From: an uncultured Anaerolineaceae bacterium
GTDB lineage: Bacteria > Chloroflexota > Anaerolineae > Anaerolineales > Anaerolineaceae
Length of the DNA stretch: 7,252 bases
Assembly (NCBI GenBank): GCA_937894825.1
Contig: CALCQT010000472.1
Span: 1-7,252 of the forward strand
Reading direction: 5' to 3'
The position numbers were made by a program, and so were the translations under genes. Below the pieces are notes generated by a model. The model saw only the letters and a list, made by a program, of their open reading frames with translations. It was not told the DNA's origin and did no database searches. Positions 1 through 5,733 of the stretch are shown in pieces. Position 1 is the stretch's first letter. The number at the start of each line of letters is the position of its first letter.

Positions 1-1
1 A

Positions 2-229
2 GCTGGTTGTATTGTAGCGGCGATTGGCGAAGGAACAATATATGCTTTTGAACAAGTATATTTAGGCAAAAAAAATGTCTCAGATATTGATTGGGTTAAG
101 AAGGTGCTGGAATCAAAGTTGTCTTCTCAATTTATAGATATTGCAAAGACTACTGCAGAAAAAATCTCCCAAAACACTGACAAAAAAACTATTTCGGATA
201 TTATTTTAGCAATGATGAAAAATATCTAA
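2..229 (+). CDS. C-terminal fragment of a YcjF/DUF697-like GTPase-associated protein (5' end outside window)
   Basis: An open frame runs in from the left edge and ends at TAA 227-229, leaving 75 residues. It begins with a small-residue, membrane-compatible stretch (AGCIVAAIGEGTIYAFEQVY), followed by a charged amphipathic tail (LGKKNVSDIDWVKKVLESKL and onward) ending MMKNI. From memory, this arrangement, a Gly/Ala-rich hydrophobic helix and then a 'VYLGKK..DIDWVKK' segment, resembles the C-terminus of small GTPases of the 50S-ribosome-binding type fused to a DUF697/YcjF-like domain. The GTP-binding motifs would lie upstream and are not visible, so the family call is tentative. The fragment is clearly more AT-rich than the phosphotransferase that follows, which may mean it has a different origin. 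No obvious T-tracted terminator follows its stop. Confidence 0.55.
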   Translation, partial: AGCIVAAIGEGTIYAFEQVYLGKKNVSDIDWVKKVLESKLSSQFIDIAKTTAEKISQNTDKKTISDIILAMMKNI

Positions 230-389
230 TTTCAACTCAAAGCAACCGTAGCCGCAAACTATCTCTGATAATACTCAGTCTGCGAGGGTACCCGAAAATC
301 GCAAGATATGGAATACCCTCGTGGAAAGATTTCGAAGACATGCAGCTTTTATTTCACGAAATATGGTAAGCAAGAAAGATTATTGTTTT
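230..389. promoter_or_regulatory. Leader of the phosphotransferase gene with an 8-bp inverted repeat
   Basis: The arms CGAGGGTA (283-290) and TACCCTCG (314-321) are perfectly complementary and 23 bp apart; the palindrome GGGTACCC (286-293) overlaps the left arm. The right arm ends on the G of a GTG at 321 that opens the long form of the downstream frame. If the true start is ATG 390, the repeat lies wholly in the 5' leader and could be an operator or RNA hairpin. I see no T-tract after it, so it is not a standard terminator, and no convincing -35/-10 pair. Confidence 0.35.
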
Positions 390-1178
390 ATGATCCTGAA
401 ACCAATAACAGTTGATATTGATAAATATCCCGCTTCACTACACCCGTATCTGAGCGACGCGAATCTGTATGACAGCAGCTGTTCCCCGGATGCGCAGGTC
501 CTTTTCATTGATAAGGATAACGGCTACTTTCTAAAAATCGCTACGGCCGCAAGTTTAGAACGTGAATATGAGATGACGCGCTACTTTCACAGCAAAGGAC
601 TGGCGGCAAAAGTGGTGGAATATCTTATTGTCAGAGAGCAAGCCTGGCTGCTGACAGAGAAAATCCGCGGCGATAATTGCACCACAGCGCGGTATCTCGA
701 TCAGCCTGAACGGCTATGTGACACAATTGCCGAACAACTCGCTTTGCTTCATTCATTGGACCATACAGGATGCCCTGTCCCCAATCATACAGAACGATAC
801 CTGTTCAGAGCCGCCCAGAATTATCAGGCAGGGCGTTACGATCATTCCTGGTTTCCCGAGTCCCAGGATTATTCCACACCGGAGGAGGCCTATACGATTA
901 TGAAAACAAAAGACCATCTCCTGAAAACCGACACCCTCCTGCACGGCGACTACTGCCTGCCGAACATCATTCTTGATGATTGGAAATTCAGCGGATTCAT
1001 TGACCTCGACAGCGGCGGTGTCGGTGACCGCCATGTCGACTTGTTTTGGGGAGCGTGGACGTTGAACTTTAACCTCAAAACAGATCAATATCGCCAGCGG
1101 TTTTTTGACGCTTATGGACGCGATAAAATTGATGAGGAGCGGCTGCAGGTCATCGCCGCCTGTGAAGTGTTCGGATAG
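390..1178 (+). CDS. Aminoglycoside 3'-phosphotransferase-like kinase (APH(3') family)
   Basis: The protein is 262 residues from ATG 390; counting from the alternative GTG at 321 it would be 285. APH(3') enzymes transfer phosphate from ATP to the 3'-hydroxyl of kanamycin-type aminoglycosides in the cytoplasm. The frame shows the family landmarks in order (long-form numbering): ATP-site lysine K72 in YFLKI, its probable partner glutamate E80 in LEREYE, 'LHSLDHTGCP' near 143-152 (compare LHSIDISDCP in APH(3')-IIIa), the Brenner motif LLHGDYCLPN with catalytic D210 and N215, and the metal-binding GFIDLDSGG with D228. The C-terminus (VIAACEVFG) ends where the family normally ends, so the gene looks complete. 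The start at 390 is preferred because it gives the usual family length and has an AGAAAG-like site at 373-378; 321 and 363 are alternatives with poorer sites. Divergence means real aminoglycoside resistance cannot be assumed. Confidence 0.85.
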   Translation: MILKPITVDIDKYPASLHPYLSDANLYDSSCSPDAQVLFIDKDNGYFLKIATAASLEREYEMTRYFHSKGLAAKVVEYLIVREQAWLLTEKIRGDNCTTARYLDQPERLCDTIAEQLALLHSLDHTGCPVPNHTERYLFRAAQNYQAGRYDHSWFPESQDYSTPEEAYTIMKTKDHLLKTDTLLHGDYCLPNIILDDWKFSGFIDLDSGGVGDRHVDLFWGAWTLNFNLKTDQYRQRFFDAYGRDKIDEERLQVIAACEVFG

Positions 1179-1273
1179 GGGAAACCAGCGGCAGTGTAAT
1201 AAAGAACAGTTAAACTGGTTGTCGCAAAAAGGGATCGTTGAAAATCTGATTATACGAAGGAATCATTATAAAT

Positions 1274-1933
1274 ATGGATTATCTGTTTGGACTCATCGGT
1301 TTGTGCGGCGGCATATTATGCGCCGTGGCTGACATTTTATTGGATCTTAAGGGCAAAGGCAATGAAAAGTACGGTCCGGGAGGTGTTCTGGACACAAATT
1401 GGGAGAAAATGGCGCTTTGGCGTTTCAAAGCTTCTATTTGGCTGGCAGCAATTGCAGTCCCCATGTACCTGATGGGTTGTGTCGCCCTTTACAACCAGAT
1501 AGCACGAGGCAGCACGATTCTGGCAAGCATATTCGGGATTTGCACAGTGATCGGTAGTTGCGGTACGATGTTTATCCATGCCACATTATGCTATTTCCCC
1601 ATCATAAGCAAAACGCTGTCCGCGGAAAAAGTGTCGCCGGACGCTATCGGCAATACCCTCAATGTTTTGTACCGCGCCATAATCGTACCATTAATAATCT
1701 TTTGGCTGCTACTGGTGGCAGGGCTCTCAGGCATTGCGATCTATGCTATTTTGTCAGGTGTGTTGCTGCTGCTTTGGGGCTTTATCTTCCTCACACCATT
1801 ATGCCTTGTCCTTGCAGGCTTCCTCCTGCGTCTGATGAACCGCAAAGTATTCGCTGATCTGCCGGGAATTTGCATGCCGAGCATCGGTTTGGGCATGCTG
1901 GGGTTGATGGCAGCGTTAAATTCATTGCTATAG
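1274..1933 (+). CDS. Six-segment integral membrane protein, DUF6796-like
   Basis: A 219-residue hydrophobic protein with no known function. Predicted membrane segments are at about 3-23, 53-75, 82-105, 134-152, 155-187 and 198-217. The first helix carries two acidic residues (D20, D24) and runs into DLKGKGN (24-30). A short loop with G-VLDTNW--M--WRF (about 37-51) leads into segment two. From memory this pattern (N-terminal GG-LCAVADILLDLKG, then W..M..WRF..SIWLA..AVPMYL) matches a Firmicute family labelled DUF6796; that assignment was not searched. GAAGGA at 1256-1261 is the likely ribosome binding site, 12 bp before ATG 1274. The gene starts 95 bp after the phosphotransferase on the same strand; the gap has no T-tracted terminator, so co-transcription is possible. 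Acidic residues buried in helix one hint at transport or sensing, but that is speculation. Confidence 0.75.
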   Translation: MDYLFGLIGLCGGILCAVADILLDLKGKGNEKYGPGGVLDTNWEKMALWRFKASIWLAAIAVPMYLMGCVALYNQIARGSTILASIFGICTVIGSCGTMFIHATLCYFPIISKTLSAEKVSPDAIGNTLNVLYRAIIVPLIIFWLLLVAGLSGIAIYAILSGVLLLLWGFIFLTPLCLVLAGFLLRLMNRKVFADLPGICMPSIGLGMLGLMAALNSLL

Positions 1934-2087
1934 AACGAAACGGATATCTTTTTTCACCTGGTTTTTCAAGGTTCTTATTCCAAGCAAAACGGTATATTAT
2001 GCCTTATTTGGGCTTATTCCTATTGTTACGTTGAAGTAGTGAGCGATAGCAGGGAGATAACCAGGATGCACTATACGAGGATCGTTA
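1934..2087. other. Intergenic gap with a possible short leader ORF
   Basis: No terminator hairpin or convincing promoter is visible in these 154 bp; a TATATT at about 1992-1997 lacks a partner -35. The notable element is a 15-codon frame at 2066-2113 (product MHYTRIVNGNQNNCA) with an AGGGAG site at 2051-2056. It overlaps the start of the ACT-domain gene and could couple translation. Its small size makes a chance occurrence likely. Confidence 0.3.
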
Positions 2088-2453
2088 ATGGAAATCAAAA
2101 CAATTGCGCATGAATTTTCAATCTGCAAGGTTGCGGATTTATCAGGCGTTGATTTAGAAGCCGAATTCTGTTTTCTGGAGAAAACGGATCAAGAAAGGTC
2201 GCTGGTTTGTATGACAGAACATGTCCCCATGAACACGATTGAAAGAGAGGACGGGTGGAAAGCATTCCGAATTCAAGGGGTTTTGGACTTTTCGCTTGTT
2301 GGTGTACTATCCAGAATTTCAACGTTGTTAGCAGACAATCAAATTGCTATTTTCGCGATCTCTACCTTTAATACAGACTATTTTTTGACAAAAACTGAAA
2401 ACTTTTCAAAAGCGATAACCCTTTTAGAACAAGCCGGTTATCAGATCAGATAA
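2088..2453 (+). CDS. ACT-domain protein (COG3603-like amino acid-binding regulator)
   Basis: A 121-residue soluble protein built as two ACT-like halves. The C-terminal half (about 60-121) is the clear one: GVLDFSLVGVLSRISTLLADNQIAIFAISTFNTDYFLTK, then a helix and QAGYQI, the beta-alpha-beta-beta-alpha-beta order of ACT folds. The N-terminal half (1-58) is divergent but contains the family-typical SLVCMTEHVP and DGWKAFRI stretches. Proteins of this type are thought to bind amino acids or act as small-molecule sensors; no catalytic residues are seen and the ligand is unknown. CGAGGA at 2076-2081 lies 6 bp before ATG 2088, which supports this start. No enzyme domain is attached and the neighbours give no pathway, so its role stays open. 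Length matches stand-alone members of the family. Confidence 0.85.
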   Translation: MEIKTIAHEFSICKVADLSGVDLEAEFCFLEKTDQERSLVCMTEHVPMNTIEREDGWKAFRIQGVLDFSLVGVLSRISTLLADNQIAIFAISTFNTDYFLTKTENFSKAITLLEQAGYQIR

Positions 2454-2553
2454 ACCGATTACACAAAAAAACTCCTCATTTTTGATCAGTGGGCCGAAAG
2501 CAAATTGTACGAATCCCTTCTAAAATTGTCTTAAAAAATGACATTGCATCCTT

Positions 2554-2565
2554 AATGTAAACATT
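2554..2565. promoter_or_regulatory. Candidate operator for the toxin-antitoxin operon
   Basis: AATGT-AA-ACATT is a perfect 5-bp-arm dyad placed 4 bp upstream of the -35 hexamer of the module promoter. Ribbon-helix-helix antitoxins of the RelB/DinJ type repress their own operons by binding short dyads at or beside the promoter. The position fits; binding is inferred. Confidence 0.4.
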
Positions 2566-2569
2566 TGTA

Positions 2570-2597
2570 TTGACAATGCTGTTTTATTAAATATAAT
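2570..2597 (+). promoter_or_regulatory. Housekeeping-type promoter of the toxin-antitoxin operon
   Basis: TTGACA at 2570-2575 and TATAAT at 2592-2597 match both consensus hexamers exactly, with a 16-bp spacer (optimum 17). Transcription would start near 2604, giving a short leader before the AAAGGAG ribosome site at 2607-2613 and ATG 2624. This is the best promoter in the window. Confidence 0.85.
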
Positions 2598-2623
2598 AAA
2601 AGTGCGAAAGGAGTACTTTTGAC

Positions 2624-2899
2624 ATGGCAAATGTAAATATTCGTGTTGACGACAAATTAAAAAAGGAAGCTGAAGAAATTTTCTCCGAGCTCGGTTTGAC
2701 AATGTCTGCTGCAACAAATGTCTTTTATAAGCAAGTAGTTCGGTTTGGCGGCATTCCGTTTGAGTTGCGAATATCCGACCCATTCTATTCCGCTGAGAAT
2801 CAAGCCCGTCTACAAAAATCTATCAATGATTATGAAACTGGAAAAAGCAAGCCCATTGTAAAAACGATGAACGAATTAGAGGAAATGGCCAATGAGTAA
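2624..2899 (+). CDS. RelB/DinJ-family antitoxin
   Basis: A 91-residue protein with the DinJ/RelB layout. The N-terminal ribbon-helix-helix module reads ANVNIRVDDKLKKEAEEIFSELGLTMSAA, where NVNIRVD (3-9) is the DNA-contacting strand and the following helices form the dimer. The stretch FYKQVVRFGGIPFELRI (34-50) is diagnostic of the family. The region from about residue 52 to the end, charged and probably flexible, should wrap around the toxin. Translation starts at ATG 2624 behind AAAGGAG with 10-bp spacing. The reading frame overlaps the toxin start by 8 bp, typical of coupled modules. It should neutralise the downstream endoribonuclease and, with it, repress the operon. The usual E. coli partner of DinJ is YafQ; here the toxin is of the YoeB type. 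Confidence 0.95.
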   Translation: MANVNIRVDDKLKKEAEEIFSELGLTMSAATNVFYKQVVRFGGIPFELRISDPFYSAENQARLQKSINDYETGKSKPIVKTMNELEEMANE

Positions 2900-3161
2900 T
2901 TTTGTGTTTCTGCCAGAAGGATGGGAAGATTATGTTTATTGGCAGGAACACGATAAAAAAAAAATGCGCAGAATAAATCAACTTTTGCAGGATATTTCCC
3001 GAAATGCTTTTGAGGGTTTAGGAAAGCCGGAACCATTGCGAGGCAATATGACCGGGTGGTGGAGCCGTCGTATTGATGATACAAATCGCCTGATTTATCG
3101 CGTACAGGATAACAATAATATTGAAATTGCCCAATGTCGTGGACATTACAGTGACAAATAG
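2892..3161 (+). CDS. Txe/YoeB-family mRNA interferase toxin
   Basis: An 89-residue RelE-superfamily toxin. Members bind the ribosomal A site and cleave mRNA during translation. Against E. coli YoeB the match runs nearly end to end: W--Y-YWQE-DK (11-22), I--L--D--R--FEG-GKPEPL (28-49), N-(S/T)G-WSRRI (52-61), RLIY (66-69), and CRGHY (82-86). The residues known to be catalytic in YoeB are present: E47 (E46 in E. coli), R66 (R65), H85 (H83) and Y86 (Y84). Three extra residues, SDK, follow the usual terminal HY; the terminal Tyr is functionally important in YoeB, so this extension is worth noting. ATG 2892 overlaps the antitoxin's last codons, with GAGGAAATGG just upstream as a plausible ribosome site. 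The toxin appears intact. Confidence 0.95.
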   Translation: MSNFVFLPEGWEDYVYWQEHDKKKMRRINQLLQDISRNAFEGLGKPEPLRGNMTGWWSRRIDDTNRLIYRVQDNNNIEIAQCRGHYSDK

Positions 3162-3210
3162 AGATCCTTGTCTGCCACAGTATCTTATTTGTACAAGTGA
3201 TATAAATGGA

Positions 3211-3252
3211 AAAATAAGTCCGCATCGGATTAATCGGATGCGGACTTATTTT
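3211..3252. terminator. Strong bidirectional intrinsic terminator
   Basis: A perfect 16-bp inverted repeat (3211-3226 with 3237-3252; core AAGTCCGCATC / GATGCGGACTT) closes a 10-nt loop. On the plus strand it runs into a T-rich tail (TTTTCTTTT); on the minus strand the opposite flank also gives a T-tract. It lies between the convergent toxin gene (ends 3161) and the aldo/keto reductase gene (ends 3287) and should stop both. Confidence 0.93.
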
Positions 3253-3286
3253 CTTTTACTAAGCGAATATTTCGTGTTTGACGAAC

Positions 3287-4132
3287 TCAAAACTCCTCAT
3301 AGCTCGCGGGATCCTGTCCGGCTACCCGTCCATCCGGCCTGTCCAACGCAAAGATCGCGTCCATTTCCGATTCGGACAAAACAAAATCAAAAACTGACAG
3401 ATTCTCTTTTTGACGGACCAGTGTCGAAGCCTTCGGAATCGGCACAATCCCCCGCTGGACCTCCCAACGCAGCACAATCTGAGCCGTGCTTTTGCCATAC
3501 TTCGCAGCCAGGTCCGTAATCACAGGATTATCGAGAACATCGTTCTTCTTTCGCCCCAGCGGCGTCCAGGCTTCGGTCACAATCTCCTTCTCCTGATTCC
3601 AGGCTGCCGCAGCCTGCTGCGCGAAATAGGGGTGCAGCTCAATTTGATTGATCGACGGCAGAACTCCCGTTTCTTTCTCCAGCCGTTCAAGATGCTCCGG
3701 CAGAAAATTGCAGACGCCAATCGAGCGGATCAACCCCCATTTTCGTGCATCGATCAGTGCCTGCCACGCCTCGACATACAGATTCACCCGCGGGTTCGGC
3801 CAGTGGATCAGGTAAAGGTCATAATAATCCAGACTTGCGCGAAACAAGGATTCCTGAATGGCGATAACCGCTTTTGAATAGTCATGATAACGTCCCGGCA
3901 GCTTGGATGCTATCAGAATTTCTTCACGGGCAACCCCCGCTTTTTTGACAGCCCGTCCGACCGCCCCTTCATTTTCATAGTTGTAGGCTGTATCAAGCAG
4001 CCGGTATCCGGCATGAATCGCACTGACAATGGCATTGACGCCGGCAGACCCATTCAGCGAATAAGTTCCGAATCCGATCGCGGGAATATTCAAGCCGTCA
4101 TTCAAAGTCTTTGTTGGTATCGTGAAATTCAT
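3287..4132 (-). CDS. Aldo/keto reductase (AKR superfamily)
   Basis: A 281-residue NADPH-dependent oxidoreductase with the (beta/alpha)8 barrel signature. Aldo/keto reductases reduce aldehydes and ketones to alcohols in the cytoplasm. The N-terminus shows L-DGLNIPAIGFGTY. The catalytic tetrad is D47 and Y52 (LLDTAYNYENE), K77 (IASKLPGRYH) and H110 (YLIHWP). Further signatures are SIGVCNF (137-143), INQIELHPYF (161-170) and the cofactor-binding IPKAST (232-237). The C-terminal loop that sets substrate range is short, and the DPASYEEF end lacks an extended tail. The start chosen is ATG 4132, because an AGGGAGGG site lies 4 bp upstream; the frame is open to 4186 but that extension has no ribosome site. 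It sits 82 bp downstream of the ene-reductase gene on the same strand with no T-tracted terminator between, so an operon is likely. Confidence 0.95.
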   Translation of the reverse strand: MNFTIPTKTLNDGLNIPAIGFGTYSLNGSAGVNAIVSAIHAGYRLLDTAYNYENEGAVGRAVKKAGVAREEILIASKLPGRYHDYSKAVIAIQESLFRASLDYYDLYLIHWPNPRVNLYVEAWQALIDARKWGLIRSIGVCNFLPEHLERLEKETGVLPSINQIELHPYFAQQAAAAWNQEKEIVTEAWTPLGRKKNDVLDNPVITDLAAKYGKSTAQIVLRWEVQRGIVPIPKASTLVRQKENLSVFDFVLSESEMDAIFALDRPDGRVAGQDPASYEEF

Positions 4133-4136
4133 TTTT

Positions 4137-4144
4137 CCCTCCCT
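4137..4144 (-). promoter_or_regulatory. Ribosome binding site fixing the aldo/keto reductase start
   Basis: On the minus strand the sequence reads AGGGAGGG followed by four A residues and ATG at 4132. The upstream in-frame ATG at 4186 has no comparable site, so this decides the start. Confidence 0.8.
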
Positions 4145-4164
4145 CGTTTTCTTCATTCCATAAT

Positions 4165-4177
4165 GGCACACCGTGCC
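4165..4177 (-). other. Small hairpin between the two reductase genes
   Basis: GGCAC-ACC-GTGCC forms a 5-bp stem in the 82-bp gap between the ene-reductase stop and the aldo/keto reductase start. No T-tract follows on the minus strand, so it is not a convincing terminator. It could be an mRNA-processing or stability element, or chance. Confidence 0.3.
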
Positions 4178-4214
4178 TTCTAACATTTAACGCTTTATCA
4201 ATCAATACGTTCTT

Positions 4215-5261
4215 TTACAAAAAGCGGCGGTTATGACTGCGAAGGTACTGTTCTGGCGGATTTTTCACTTCGCCGGTGAGCACTTCTTCCGCATGCAAGG
4301 CCCAATAGGCATCTTTCAGCATGCCGCGCCCCACCGCCACCAGATCTGCGTTCTCATTCGCCAGCACTGATTCAGCCAAAAGCGGATCCCCCAACAAGCC
4401 AACCGCAATGGTCGGAAGATTAAAGCGCTCTTTAAAAGCTTGCGCAAACGGCACCTGATAACCCGGATAATTTCCGGGTTTCTTTATTCCGGGAGCAGCC
4501 TCGCCGCCGGACGAGATATGGAAGCCATCCACACCCGCCGCCACAAATTTTTCGGCAACGCTGAGAGCGTGATCCAGCTCATAGCCGCCATCCATATACT
4601 CAATCGCCGAAAGGCGCATCAGCAGCGGCATCGATTCCGGCAGCAACGGTTTCACCCTGCGCAAAACCTCAACCCCAAAGCGAGCGCAATCCTGCCCATA
4701 TTCATCCGTTCGCTGATTAATGGTTAGAGAGATAAATTGATGAATCAAATAGCCATGAGCGCCATGAATTTCGATCGCGTCAAAGCCGATTTCAACAGCG
4801 CGCTGAACCGCCGCTGCGAATTGCGCCACAATTTCATGGATCTCCGCGACAGAAAGCTCATGCGGTTTCGGCAACGGATCACTGTCGATCGGGGAAAACT
4901 TCGTGGAGGGGATGGCCGGGCTGGCGGCATCCTGTGCCTTTCGTCCGGCGTGAGAAAGCTGGATCGCAATCTTTGCGCCGTATGCATGCACGCCGTCTAC
5001 AATCCGCTTGAGCGCCGGCATCTGAGCATCATCCCAAAGCCCTAAATCATTATCGGTGATCCTGCCATCCGGGGATACGCCGGTGGCTTCGACGATGATC
5101 AAGCCGGCGCCCCCAATCGCCCGGGAGAGATAATGAACAAAATGCCAGTCCGTAGCAATCCCGTCCTTCTTCGCCACGGAGTATTGGTACATCGGCGGCA
5201 TAACAATTCTGTTTTTCAGCGTAAGCCCTTTGACCGAAATCGGAGACAATAAAATAGACAT
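4215..5261 (-). CDS. YqjM-like Old Yellow Enzyme, NAD(P)H:flavin ene-reductase
   Basis: A 348-residue FMN-dependent (beta/alpha)8 enzyme. Old Yellow Enzymes reduce C=C bonds of alpha,beta-unsaturated carbonyls, nitro-olefins and related electrophiles using NAD(P)H. It aligns with B. subtilis YqjM throughout: LTLKNRIVMPPM-QYS (13-28), DWHF-HYLSRAIGGAGLIIVEAT (38-60), GRITD-DLG-W (66-76), KIAIQLSHAGRK (97-108), IEIHGAHGYLIHQF (163-176) with the substrate-binding pair H166 and H169, RTDEYG (184-189), MRLSA (215-219), FHISSGG (247-253) and AVG--GDP (286-293). Two positions differ from the usual pattern: Y25 replaces the redox-tuning Cys of YqjM (C26), and SLTIN-RTDEYGQ replaces SPLSN-RTDEYGG. The start at 5261 has an AAGGAAAG-type site just upstream. 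It is the first gene of a probable two-gene unit with the aldo/keto reductase. Confidence 0.95.
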   Translation of the reverse strand: MSILLSPISVKGLTLKNRIVMPPMYQYSVAKKDGIATDWHFVHYLSRAIGGAGLIIVEATGVSPDGRITDNDLGLWDDAQMPALKRIVDGVHAYGAKIAIQLSHAGRKAQDAASPAIPSTKFSPIDSDPLPKPHELSVAEIHEIVAQFAAAVQRAVEIGFDAIEIHGAHGYLIHQFISLTINQRTDEYGQDCARFGVEVLRRVKPLLPESMPLLMRLSAIEYMDGGYELDHALSVAEKFVAAGVDGFHISSGGEAAPGIKKPGNYPGYQVPFAQAFKERFNLPTIAVGLLGDPLLAESVLANENADLVAVGRGMLKDAYWALHAEEVLTGEVKNPPEQYLRSHNRRFL

Positions 5262-5733
5262 TTCTTTCCTTCTTACGTTTTGTCCTCATCTGTGAGGAAA
5301 ATTTATTTCAGAAAACACAATAGAAATAACGGTGGCACCACATTTACCGCAAAGCCCAATTTTGATCGTAAAGATCTTCACTGTTCCTATTTTCGTGATT
5401 CGCAATTATTGCAGAATTTTGCTGAAAATTGAAGCAGGATAGCGACCCGTATCCGATTTGTCTTCCTTTTTTATAAAATCGTCACTCCTGCCACAGGCAG
5501 AGGACGACCATAATTTGAATATATCACAACTTGTGGCCGGCTAAGGCAAGCAAGGTAAAATTCCAGTAGTACGAAAATCAGAATAAGTTCATACGAAAAT
5601 AATATATCTCAAAACTTTCTTTATACATTTCGATAGAACTGATTTACTTTATAATCCGAATCAGAAAAACAATTTGATAACATATAATAAGTGTTTTGCA
5701 GAAATATTCAGGGCAACGGGAAGGTAATTTCTT
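5262..5733. promoter_or_regulatory. Dyad-rich divergent intergenic region
   Basis: About 470 bp without a credible gene, between the divergent ene-reductase (minus) and methyltransferase (plus). It contains four dyads: TCCTCA-TCTG-TGAGGA (5283-5298) in the ene-reductase leader, ATTCGCAATTATTGCAGAAT (5398-5417; arms GCAAT/ATTGC), an imperfect hairpin at 5479-5507 (TCGTC and CTGCC arms with GGCAG and GACGA), and CACAACTTGTG (5525-5535). The half nearest the methyltransferase is AT-rich and has two TATAAT hexamers (5650-5655, 5683-5688), neither with a good -35. I see no clear promoter for the ene-reductase. Confidence 0.5.
5479..5507 (-). other. Imperfect hairpin, terminator- or attenuator-like on the minus strand
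   Basis: Nested arms TCGTC/GACGA (outer) and CTGCC/GGCAG (inner, 3-nt loop) form a stem interrupted by unpaired bases. On the minus strand the stem is followed by TTTTAT. No minus-strand gene lies immediately upstream of it to be terminated. If the ene-reductase transcript starts upstream of 5507, it would fall in the leader and could attenuate the operon; otherwise it may be an operator or relic. Confidence 0.35.

Noticed and set aside
1183..1220. AACCAG/CTGGTT inverted repeat after the phosphotransferase gene, considered as a terminator.
   Set aside because: Only 6 bp with a 26-bp loop and no T-tract.
3410..5045. Several plus-strand frames of 95-155 codons opposite the two reductase genes.
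   Set aside because: They are antisense to genes with full catalytic signatures, and have no recognisable motifs.
5323..5336. Plus-strand ACGGTGGCACCACA resembles the T-box riboswitch core (AGGGTGGNACCGCG).
   Set aside because: Three mismatches; there is no specifier stem-loop upstream (that DNA is the ene-reductase gene), no terminator follows, and the next plus-strand gene is a methyltransferase 400 bp away. The core is itself partly palindromic, so chance matches are easy.
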